Below, in pieces: positions 8,396 through 17,196 of a DNA stretch of 23,861 bases. The first letter of the stretch is position 1, and each line of letters starts with the position of its first letter. The stretch comes from Fragilaria crotonensis (taxonomy: Eukaryota > Bacillariophyta > Fragilariophyceae > Fragilariales > Fragilariaceae), in assembly GCA_022925895.1 (NCBI GenBank), contig JAKSYS010000805.1, positions 1-23,861 of the forward strand, given 5' to 3'. The position numbers and the translations under genes were made by a program. The notes under the pieces were generated by a model. That model worked only from the letters and a program-made list of their open reading frames with translations. It ran no database searches and was not told where the DNA came from.

Positions 8396-9220
8396 GGGCT
8401 AACTATAACATGCACACGTAGCAATTCAAATCATTCGGTTATCATAGAATGCAACGGAGTGTCGTATCAAGTATGCTGTTCCACGCATAACAAATTTCAA
8501 AAAATTAACTGGCTGGCGTGACAAAGGGTGGGCAGGCGTATTGGAAAACCCATGAAAGAAATGAGAAACAAAGATTCCGTGTCTTCTTCGGCCTACGCGT
8601 GTCACAGGTGCTCTACAGGATGGCCCCACGCAGCTTCATTACTGTGACGAAAATGTTGACGTCATTTCCTTGCATTCTAATCGGATCCGTGTCAGAATTA
8701 TACATACTACTAGTACAGGACCGTGTGTAGGGTGTAGGGTGTAGGGCCAAAGGCCTCTTGACCCTTGGCACATTTCGGTCACACTATTTCGTACGCCAGT
8801 ACTTGTACTGGAGTCAAAAGGTACAGCAGCTGACAGCTGTTATTGTGCCGTTATTGACGTTGAAATTTCGTCCCCGCCAGCTGAGTCCCATCCGGCTTTG
8901 GATACGAAGATTCCCACGCCAACTGTATACGGCGAATCGCCAGTACGAAAACTACAGTTGTCCCGGACTGCTTTCCGCCCTCATTACCTCCTTTTCTACA
9001 ACAACAATTTGTCCACATTAACCCAGTGCAATTCAACTGCAATTTCCCTTCATGTGCCAACTAATTTCCAACATGTGTCCCTCATCATGTTGGCTAAGTC
9101 TGGCCATGTTGCAACAGTTGTTGCGACCGTCAATTTGCTCGTGAAGGCGGAGTTGGTCCTGACATTTCAATGCCCTTATCAGTGGGATGAAGGCTTTGAA
9201 TGTTCACTCCCACAACCCTC
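8396..9220. other. No recognisable gene
   Basis: I see no convincing coding sequence or RNA gene here. A plus-strand frame from 8898 starts with TTG and runs into the TIR of the next element; it shows no domain. A short telomere-like run (GTGTAGG three times) lies at 8725-8746. Confidence 0.5.
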
Positions 9221-9223
9221 TAA

Positions 9224-9302
9224 GGGCCACCCTTATGAGATTTTTTTTGACAGATACAGAAACGTTTCTGTTTCTGTTACTCAATATTACCACCCTTGTG
9301 AG
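9224..9302 (+). repeat. Left terminal inverted repeat
   Basis: It begins GGGCCACCCTTATGAG, has a run of eight T, then a perfect 16-bp palindrome ACAGAAACGTTTCTGT, and ends with CCACCCTTGTGAG, a near copy of its own start. Confidence 0.7.
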
Positions 9303-10550
9303 CAGAAAACGAGTTACGGGAAAAAGTTCTTTTCTGTTAGGATGCGCCCCATATCCCAAATCCAATCAGATACCACTTCGGTTTCTGATCGTGCAACAGA
9401 AACCATTTTGGAAAAACAGAAACCGAATTGCATCAAAGGGATTCGAGATTCCCTCGGATGTGATACTGGTACGAAGTAATCGGAGTATCGGAGTACCATG
9501 CACTTGTTTTACGTCGTAGCACATCATACGACTCGGAGACTCGGAGTACAGTTCATGCAATGAGGGGCCACCGTATCTTTCGTTTTTGTACACTTGCCAT
9601 CATCAGTTTGTTTCAAGTGCAACGTCAAGTCCTTTTCGCAGCTGGAGCTGGAACTTATGGTGCCGACGAGCACAAGCCAACAACACGAACGACGAGGAAC
9701 TACTGTCCATAATTGCATCGAGGAGATGATTACGCTGCAGCGTTTGTGAGAGTCATCCCTACGAATGCAAGCAAAGGCGATTGATCTCCTTGCTCAACTT
9801 GCATTTTAAGAGTTTGGGGTGCTTTTTTTGCAACAAATCAAGAAAGAATTATCTCCATGACCTTCGTCACAAGGCTCCTGGCAAACGTGCTGCATGCGAA
9901 TTGAAACCTTCTGGTCTGAGTCTGTTGATGAGGCTTTGAAGCCGGGGTCGATAGATGCTGCCATATCAGTGCTGGTACAGAAGACGAAACTCAACTAATT
10001 TTTCAGCATTCCATGCCTATCGAAGAATATCGAGGCGGAGGTTTTGAGGGCGACATACCAAGCTGTGCAATTGGTGGTCCTGCCTGGTTCGGTTTCGTCT
10101 GGTTCCTGAACGATTCATCGCCGAACGAGGTTGAAATCGATTATGACGATCAGGAAATAACTCTCTCATCCAGCAAACTATGTGCCATTATTACCCAGCG
10201 AAATTGCCAAGTATGGCGCAGAGTCCCTTCGCTCTCATGCAGAATTCATGCGTATTGTGAAGAAGGTGGACAAGATTGACACGAATTAGACGAAGGAACC
10301 GATTTGTAAATTTGCAATCCTTGTCAAAAACAAAAAGAGGTCTGCAATCAAAAAGTAGATGATACTATACTTGCTTGATTCATGCTTGTCATTTACTAGT
10401 TACCAGTAGCCACTGGAGTGCGTTACGTCTTCGTCGTCGAGAAACGATGTCTTGTCTTCGTTAGCTCGAGAGCATGCGAATGAACGCGACTCGTTCGACT
10501 GAGTTTCGACTCATACGACTCACTTATTTCTGTTTCTGTTATGTGCGTTT

Positions 10551-10636
10551 CTCACAAGGGTGCAGGCGCAAGAAAATCTCCAATAAAAACAAAAACGTTT
10601 GTGTTTCTGTGAAAAAAAATCTCATAAGGGTGGCCC
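10551..10636 (-). repeat. Right terminal inverted repeat
   Basis: This is the inverted partner of 9224-9302. The outer 25 bp match perfectly and the rest imperfectly; the inner boundary is marked by CTCACAAGGGTG. Confidence 0.7.
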
Positions 10637-10639
10637 TAA

Positions 10640-11319
10640 CTTCGCGAAAGTAGATCGGCAAGATTCAATCGGACCTGGATTGAATTGGTTCCTTCAAAGT
10701 GAAACCTAGAAATAAGCTCATAAGTTAAACAACTCTAGAATTAAAAACTCTACGTTTGACCGAACCCGGATTTCTACGAACTAGTACGCAGCCTTGATCA
10801 CGCCGTGTACTTCGACTACTGGAGTACTACTAGAGTACAACCTGCCTGACACCTGACACTTGAGACGCGACTGTGCTAGTAGTAGACATCCGGTAAAAAA
10901 AGCAGAACAAAAGTAGCACATCTACGGTAGTAGTCCCACAGCTACTTTTGAAATCCAAAACAGTTGTCGAGAATTGTAGGCTAGTAGTACTGGATAAGAC
11001 CAGTACCGGTTCGACAGTAAATACTGTTGTCGGTTAAAAAATGTTTTGAGATGCGAAGTTCAGTCGGGATGTCAGATTCGAGTCTCACGTGAACTCCAAA
11101 TTTGACAGCACAGCACGACTGAAGTGGAAAAAGACTTCAAGATTAATTGTGGAATGGAATTCCAGCAGAGGGTCTTGGAACAATGCAAAGATTCCATTGA
11201 AGGCCAAAACTAATGGGAAGTCAATTAAGAAAATTAAGAGTTAAGAGTGATGGAGAATGGACAGAAGTCAATTTTTGAAGAACAGAGAAGAACAAGGACA
11301 GAGTCCCAGGAAGGAAGAA
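10640..11319. other. No recognisable gene
   Basis: This is intergenic sequence between the Harbinger-like element and the tandem array. Short words such as TAGTAC and GTACTAG recur, but I see no gene, RNA or ordered repeat. Confidence 0.5.
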
Positions 11320-11975
11320 GACTGACGATGGTATCATGGGACAAAAGGGAACCTGAAGAAAAGAGTTAGTTTAGAAAAAACACATAACTTGACTTCATCA
11401 AATTTGTCAAGGCCTGACAACTGCAATTGTTATCACCCCATAACCTGGAGAAAAGAGTTCCTCAAAGACTGACAATGGTCTGATGGGACAAAAGGGCCTG
11501 AAGAAAGGAGGTAGTTTAGAAAAACTCATAACTCTTACTTCATCAAATTTGTCAAGGCCTGACAACTGCAGTTGTTATCACCCCATAACCTGGAGAAAAG
11601 AGTTCCTCAAAGACTGACGATGGTCTGATGGGACAAAAGGGAACCTGAAGAAAAGAGTTAGTTTAGAAAAAACACATAACTTGACTTCATCAAATTTGTC
11701 AAGGCCTGACAACTGCAATTGTTATCACCCCATAACCTGGAGAAAAGAGTTCCTCGAAGACTGACGATGGTCTGATGGGACAAAAGGGAACCTGAAGAAA
11801 AGAGGTAGTTTAGAAAAACTCATAACTCTTACTTCATCAAATTTGTCAAGGCCTGACAACTGCAGTTGTTATCACCCCATAACCTGGAGAAAAGAGTTAC
11901 TTTAGAAAAATTCATAACATTTACTTCACTGAATTTGTCAAGGCCTGACAACCGAAGTTATCACCCCATAACCAG
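11320..11975 (+). repeat. Tandem array, units of about 147 bp in ABAB order
   Basis: Units begin GACTGACGATGG (or a variant) at 11320, 11467, 11612 and 11759, and a shortened fifth copy runs to about 11975. Copies 1 and 3 share one set of variants (AAAACACATAACTTGACTTC and CTGCAATTG). Copies 2 and 4 share another (AAAACTCATAACTCTTACTTC and CTGCAGTTG). Each unit holds a hairpin, TTGTCA-AGGCC-TGACAA, and type-B units hold the palindrome CAACTGCAGTTG. No gene is present. Confidence 0.88.
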
Positions 11976-12028
11976 AGCAAGAACTGTGATACCAAGCTTG
12001 TGTAAATCTAGGATTCTCAGCAAACAGT

Positions 12029-12328
12029 CACGAAATAAATTCCGAGTCTTGTCCGCATTTCTCTAAGTCCGTTTAGTCGGATGAGTCGGCCGCCTAGTGG
12101 TTTCGTCGTACCGCTGTCTCGCGTACTGTCGCGTCGATTCGTGTGTTGCTGTGTGTGGTTTTCTGGATTCTCCTTCATGTTCACGAGGCTAGTGGAACTA
12201 AATAGATGGCATCGGAATCTGGTCCTAATAGTTTTGTCTCTCTCTCCTGGTTCGTCTCGCGGGGTCGGTCCCGTGATATTCATCTAGCGGGGTCCGTCGC
12301 GTCGTTGTGAGTCGACCTGGTTTCCGCC
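12029..12328 (-). repeat. Split direct repeat B2 (3' end of element)
   Basis: It is 300 bp, the second copy of B, and starts CACGAAATAAATTCC on the plus strand. It forms the outer left edge of the element, and the flank before it ends AACAGT. Confidence 0.92.
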
Positions 12329-12416
12329 CCATGCAGTGCATGGCCAGGAGGTAACGGCGCCGGAGGCGCCGATGAACCTAGGCATCGGGCCAGGAGAGGA
12401 GGTGTGGGTGGGTGGG
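12329..12416. other. Palindrome-rich spacer between A2 and B2
   Basis: This 88-bp segment is unique to the 3' end. It holds the near-perfect hairpin CCATGCA-G-TGCATGG at 12329-12343, exactly at the B2 edge, then GGCGCC-GGA-GGCGCC at 12356-12370. GGCCAGGAG occurs near both ends of the segment. It may be a structural or 3'-end signal for the element RNA; that role is inferred. Confidence 0.6.
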
Positions 12417-12565
12417 ATTAACTAGAGTAGTGTCTTTGTTGATTCGAGTTCGTCCGGATTGTGAGCAATTCGCATCTTGTGTTGTGTCCGGGTGTTCGTC
12501 TGTCTGTGTCTCGTGTTCGTCTGTCTGACGGCGACTGCTCTCCTTTCCGAACTTCGGACATGCCA
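12417..12565 (-). repeat. Split direct repeat A2
   Basis: This is the second copy of A. It joins B1 directly, sharing the CA at 12564-12565, so the A2/B1 junction has the sequence expected where the two ends of a circular intermediate meet. Confidence 0.92.
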
Positions 12566-12861
12566 CGAAATAAATTCCGAGTCTTGTCCGCATTTCTCTA
12601 AGTCCGTTTAGTCGGATGAGTCGGCCGCCTAGTGGTTTCGTCGTACCGCTGTCTCGCGTACTGTCGCGTCGATTCGTGTGTTGCTGTGTGTGGTTTTCTG
12701 GATTCTCCTTCATGTTCACGAGGCTAGTGGAACTAAATAGATGGCATCGGAATCTGGTCCTAATAGTTTGTCTCTCTCTCTGGTTCGTCTCGCGGGGTCG
12801 GTCCCGTGATATTCATCTAGCGGGGTCCGTCGCGTCGTTGTGAGTCGACCTGGTTTCCGCC
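12564..12861 (-). repeat. Split direct repeat B1
   Basis: It is 298 bp and matches B2 with two single-base length differences (a T run and a CT run) and no substitution. The recombinase frame ends inside it at 12817. Confidence 0.92.
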
Positions 12862-13653
12862 ATTTTCCGGTTGTCGTTCGTCCGCAGGATCATGGGCGAC
12901 TGTGAAGAAAGTTTGTCGATTCGTCATGCGCGTGGCGACCCCGATCGTGGTGTCTGGCACTTGGATGCGTAGGTATCTCATGAACGTCCTGCTCCGCCAA
13001 CGGCCCACCATCTGTATCGTTTCGCTTGGCACACCTGCCAAGTGCATTGCCATGGCCGCGCCCGACCTAATCGAGTGCGTACCGATTCGATCGGCCTGGA
13101 GTCCCAGCCTCTCCTCTCGATAGTATTGTCGCGGCCCTCAGCTGTTCGAGGATCGTTTTCGAAGAGACGTGTTCGAGCTCGTTCGATGTTGTCGATACGA
13201 AAGCGTTTATCTTCGGGTTCGTCCGACCAAGTCGTTCGTAGCCTCTAATTCTGTGAATCAATTCCGCAAGTGTCCGTACCGGACATATGTCTGCCTGACC
13301 GGGGTTGTTGTTCCTGTGCTGCGTCACCTTCGCTCCTTTGTCTCCGTTCTTTTGTTGTCGATAGGTGATCGTTACGGCGTCTGCATTTCGGGTTTGTTCG
13401 TAGGAGAAAGTCGTCAGCGTTTCGTCCTGTTTCCTGAATCGAACGTCGTCTACTCTGACTACCGATGTTCGTCTGCCGCCTCCCACGTCGGAGTATTCGC
13501 AAGACCTCATGGCGAAGAAAAGGCCGTGACCACCAGTTGTCCGACTGCCACGTCCAACTCGTTCCTGGACCAGGATCTCACCTTCCTGATCACTTCAAGA
13601 GGAATGGCTTGTTGTTGTGCGACTCCCGGGTCGTCGTCCGCGTACTTCTTCAA
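12817..13653 (-). CDS. Tyrosine recombinase of the Ngaro-like element
   Basis: The N-terminal helical part reads LKKYADDDPGVAQQQAI. The first catalytic Arg is in AMRSCEYSD (codon at 13505-13507). The HxxR box is HSIR at 13066-13077, followed by SGAAMAMHLAG, then GRWRS and the nucleophile Tyr in FMRYLR (codon at 12973-12975). This full R-HxxR-W-Y set marks a phage-integrase-type recombinase. Single-base shifts near 13520 and 13110 interrupt it. The frame ends at 12817 inside repeat B1. It should insert circular cDNA without making a target duplication. Confidence 0.9.
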
Positions 13654-13713
13654 TTGTAAAGCCAGAAGGGGTCGAGGCGTCCGGCGGAGTCGTGGATTGG
13701 GCTCTCAAGTTTG

Positions 13714-14775
13714 TTAAGCCTGAAGGTCTGAGCCACACCGTCGAGGGTGGCACGAATGGTACCGGACATGGCTCCATTGCCATCTGTCGCAGGCTGTCTG
13801 GAGCGAAGCCGTCCGTCCCGAAGGGCGGCAGCGAAACACGCGAAGATTTCCGTCCTTTCGTTTCGTCCGAACCGGCGGAGAAAGGGTCGAGGTCGACTCC
13901 GACTCGCTCGAGGAATCGTGCGTAGCAGTTCCAGCTGCTGCTGCGCTTGGCGCGGGTTGAGTCGGCAAGAGCTGCGTTTTGGGCAGCAGACGCAGCCAGT
14001 CTCCAATCTGCGAAATGAGGGCTGGCTGCAAGGGGATGATCCTGAAGTTCTGTGGGACAAAGGGTGAGCCATGTTTCCTGATGAGCGAGGTGACCTCGTC
14101 GTCGTCGAGCGCGAAGTCTCGCGATAAAATGTCCGCCACCTTGTTCTCTCGCCCGGGAACCATTGAGTGTAGTGGTCGATCTCGTGCGTCAGACAGAAAT
14201 CAGCGAAACTCCTCGCGATGGTGAGGTGAAGCGGACAGTTGTCGTCGAAGCTGGACTTTGCCAGCCACCCTGCGGCCGAGGTGCTATCCCCTGGCTTAGC
14301 AGGACGTCCGAGACTGGCGACCACTTTTTCCTTCGCGGAATTCGACTACCATTCCCACGAAGGCTGCTAGAAACTCCAACGTATTAAGTGTCGCTCGTCC
14401 CGCTAGATCTTCGGGCAGTTGGTATCGCCAAGCAATCCCGCTTTGGAGACCATATCCTCCTATCCCTTGCGGGCAAGCGTCCACCCGAACGATTCGCGTC
14501 GGCCACCTGCAGACCAATCTGTTGATGGAGATCCCTTGCGCCGCTCTTCGCAGGAAGCTCCTCCAAAGGCTCAGGTCATCGCGTTGGGGATTCGTCAGTC
14601 TCGTCTTTCCACTTCGTTTCGATCTCTCGCATGCCTTGTAGAGTCGCCCCATGAAATGCCTGGAGTACGGGACGACGTATGCGGCGTGGCTGAGTCGTCC
14701 GAGGGTCTTCTCAGATCGTTCGTCGTTACGTGCGCATGCCTGTTCGCTAGGATCTTGTCGATCACTTTCGTCCAT
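13714..14775 (-). CDS. RNase H domain of the Ngaro-like element
   Basis: The first catalytic part is in 14296-14775: D99 (RVDACPQGIGGYGL) and E134 (NTLEFLAAF). After shifts it continues with GDSTSAAGWL and then ENKVADILSRDF (13714-14163), the usual C-terminal Asp motif of DIRS-order RNases H. About 100 residues of low-complexity linker with Ser/Glu runs follow, leading to the recombinase. There is no room or motif for a methyltransferase. It is joined to RT in one polyprotein. Confidence 0.87.
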
Positions 14776-15625
14776 GCGTGGTATTTGTCCTCAGGCAGAG
14801 CGACCGTGAAGCGGCGTGTGTCTACCAGCCATCCCAAGATCATCTTCCGCTCAGATGGTTTCGCCTCGGCCAGGAACTTCGGGATGGCAAGGATGTCGTC
14901 TCTGGGAAAGGATTCGTTTCCCTCTGCGTTGTGGGGTCTTCCCACTATGTGCAATGCAAGGGAATCGCTGCCGAGCTCTTTTCTGCGTCTCTTGGGTTGA
15001 AAGCCCCAAAATGTCGTCCAGGTAACAGTCGAATCTGGGTAGATCGTCGTCGTTTGCGATCGGGTAGTTCACAGCGAAGAAATCGGCTTCTCCGAATTCG
15101 CTCGACCCGTCGATCATTCCATCGTCGTTATCTACGGCTTCGTCAGAATCAAGCAAGTGTTGATGCGGCGAGTGGAATACCTTCGGGTCCCAGTCTGATC
15201 TCCTGACGAGGTCATTCGCAAGGTCCGTGATTACTTCGGACACGTCGCTCCACTGGGACGGGTTTGGTGCTCCTCCGAAAGTCATCCTGAGTGCCACGAG
15301 GAGCAGGTCGTCAATGCTAGTGCAAGACTTCAGGGCGGTTCGTGCCTTTAAGTGTATTCGTCTGTAGGCGGATTTGCAGTCCACCTTTGTGAGGAGGATG
15401 GGTTCTTTCGGCCACAATTGTCTGAGGTACGAGATGTGGTACATCAGTCGACTGAAAGCCCTGCCAAATCGTGCGGTCGTCAGTTGTGACGTGTCCACTC
15501 TGTCGTTTACGCTTCGTCCTGGGATCCCGCTGGGGTTGAATGACTGGTCGTGTGAGCCTTAGCTTCTCGATGGTCTGTCCCTTCTCGTCGATCGATGTCT
15601 GTGCCACCATGCCCAAAGGCGCCAC
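14595..15625 (-). CDS. Reverse transcriptase of the Ngaro-like element
   Basis: The N-terminal part has PLGMVAQ and KLRLT, typical of DIRS-order RTs. The catalytic pieces follow in 14851-15498: motif A with D40 (LTKVDCKSAYRR), motif B around 74-80 (FGGAPNPSQW) and motif C YLDD at 159-162 (FDCYLDDILGLS). After a shift near 14910 the thumb-proximal MILGWLVDTRRFTVALP lies at 14595-14954. Between motifs B and C there is an acidic insert of about 45 residues (plus-strand 15040-15177), longer than I expect for this family. It makes cDNA from the element RNA. Confidence 0.9.
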
Positions 15626-15636
15626 CTCGCAGCCTT

Positions 15637-16460
15637 CTAATTCCAGAGCGGCCTCCTCGGTAGGGGCAGTTGCCAGCCCCTTTCCACTTCTTCTTTTAGC
15701 ATTGATATCAACTTCGCTTCGTGGCCTCGGGCCGATTTGTGATTGCCACGGGCGAGGTTGTCGCGGACGTCGGCGAGGCGGTCGGCGTCGGAAATCTCGC
15801 GGAGGAAAATCCGCGCCGTCTGAAATGCGCTCTTGGAAGCGCGACCAGAGCGGGTGTGCGGAGAGGCGGCGCCAGGAGCGCGGCGGATCGAAATTCGGAT
15901 CCGGGTGTCACCGCGCTGAACGGTTGGGCGTCCACGGCTGCCCCGAGGTCCAGCGCGTAGCGCCGGAGGACTGCCAGGTTGTGAGCGGCCGCCTCGTGAG
16001 TCCATTCGAAGCGGAATTCGGTCGGGTGCGTCGTCGGCTGGGGGGCGTCGAGGATGCTGGCCAGAGCATCGGCGAGTCGAGGTTCGGGAAGGCGCGGGAA
16101 AGGCGAGTCGACATTCGGAAGCGGTATCGTCGGAAGTGGAACCAGGGCGAGTGACTTACCGTTGGTCCTAGGACCCCAGAGGGGTGTCAGGAGTCGTGAC
16201 GTGAGACGAACGTCCTCGTTCGCAGTGCCGGGGCGGTCAGCTCCGCGGCGGACGGTCGTGGGCGGTCGGGCGGGCGAGGCGGTGTCGCGGCCGCGAGCGA
16301 TGTCTCATGCGTGGCGATCGTTGCCGTCGGGCGTGGTTGTGCAGCCGGGATTGCTATGGACGGACCCGCTATGGGTCCATCGGTCGGCTGGCGCGAGTCG
16401 CGGAAAGGCGGTGCGTCCCCTGTCGTTCGTCGATTGTGAAATTCGCGATGGGCTGCCTCG
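15637..16460 (-). CDS. Pol N-terminal region before RT (frameshifted)
   Basis: In several frames this shows FVAQPSRWSFD and EFHNRR, then PLPTIPLPNVDSPF, RRYALDLG and, near 15700, NHKSARGHEAKL. Each has a counterpart in the second element at 22.8-23.6 kb, so it is real coding sequence. The final part is the start of the RT module as seen in DIRS-order elements. I cannot assign an activity to the Pro-rich portion. A possible Pol start is not clear because of the shifts. Confidence 0.55.
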
Positions 16461-16463
16461 TGA

Positions 16464-17196
16464 TCAAAGGACCACCGGGAAGGCTGAGCGACGAAAAAGT
16501 TGTAGTGTAAGCAGATGCAGAGGTCCTAATTTCGTTTTCTTGCTGGGCGGCGTCGAGTCGGACGAGGGTCGGCGCATGCGCGCCCTGCATTGTTCGATCC
16601 ATGCCCTAACGCTCGCGGTTTGTTCGGTCGTAAGGGCGACGTGCGAAGCGCTCAGGAAGCAGCTCCGGACACACTTGCCGTTCAAGTGCCAGCGGCAGCA
16701 CATGTTCGGGAGCGGCCCGCTCCGCACGTGATCGAGGAAGACCTGCCAGACGTCGTTGGCGTCCTTCGTGAACAGGTCCTGCTGCGGGTTCGTGACAGCG
16801 TCTGCTGGTTGTCCCTTTCGTCCAGATCGTGCGCCGCCTCCTCCTGATGCGCTGGGGCTTCCGCCTTCGCGGCAGCTGCCCCGGACCCCATCCTGTCTTT
16901 CAAGAAGTCGCAGGCGGGAAGACGAAGGCTCCGTCCTCCAGTTGCTGACGCGTCGAACGGAAGTCTAGCAGATTCAGGTTGATATCGTCCTCGTGTTCCA
17001 CTCCTGCGCACAACACCAAGTATTGTTGCGTGCGTTTCTCGATGAACCAACCGAGGCGACAGGCGGCCGAGTTGTCTTCGTGAGCTAGCTGTCGTAACGT
17101 CGCTAAGGTCGATCCGACTGCTCGCGTCAGGAAACGACACCACTCGTCCAACATATGCGTCAACGGGGACCGCGGGCCGAAGAGGAGCTCGGCCAC
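16464..17196 (-). CDS. Gag C-terminal part with Cys-rich knuckle
   Basis: It continues Gag in other frames (16900-17196, then 16464-16727). The first piece has LTHMLDEWCRFLTRAVG and QQYLVLCAGVEHEDDI, both conserved in the second element. The last piece holds a Cys-rich knuckle, PNMCCRWHLNGKCVRSC, with C11, C19 and C23 and possibly H29, expected to bind nucleic acid. It is followed by the basic, Ser-rich tail PPSKKTKLG. At least two single-base shifts split the region. Function is inferred from order and knuckle. Confidence 0.7.

Larger units (their letters stand above)
9224..10636. mobile_element. PIF/Harbinger-like element, probably non-autonomous
   Basis: Terminal inverted repeats begin GGGCCACCCTTATGAG. 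The outermost 25 bp are identical at both ends, and imperfect similarity extends to about 80 bp and includes a second CACCCTTGTGAG. A TAA triplet flanks the element on both sides (9221-9223 and 10637-10639). A 3-bp TWA duplication with GGG-starting TIRs is typical of PIF/Harbinger transposons. The 1.41-kb size and absence of a recognisable DDE transposase suggest a non-autonomous or decayed copy. The inside holds only short frames, among them an 88-codon one at 10013-10279 with no known domain. Confidence 0.62.

Noticed and set aside
8725-8746. Telomere repeat
   Set aside because: Only three copies of GTGTAGG, too few to call; likely chance or a small relic.
8898-9479. A 193-codon plus-strand open frame
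   Set aside because: It starts with TTG, shows no domain and crosses into the terminal inverted repeat of the Harbinger-like element.
10013-10279. An 88-codon ATG-started gene inside the Harbinger-like element
   Set aside because: No recognisable domain, no partner frame and no sign of conservation; kept only as a remark in the element entry.
12029-12861. Ordinary LTRs for the 12-19 kb element
   Set aside because: The repeats are split as A1...B1-A2-B2, the coding part has a tyrosine recombinase and no DDE integrase, and no target duplication is seen.
13714-14110. Methyltransferase domain between RNase H and the recombinase
   Set aside because: The stretch is low-complexity, Ser/Glu- and Pro-rich linker with no methyltransferase motif, and the space before the recombinase is too short.
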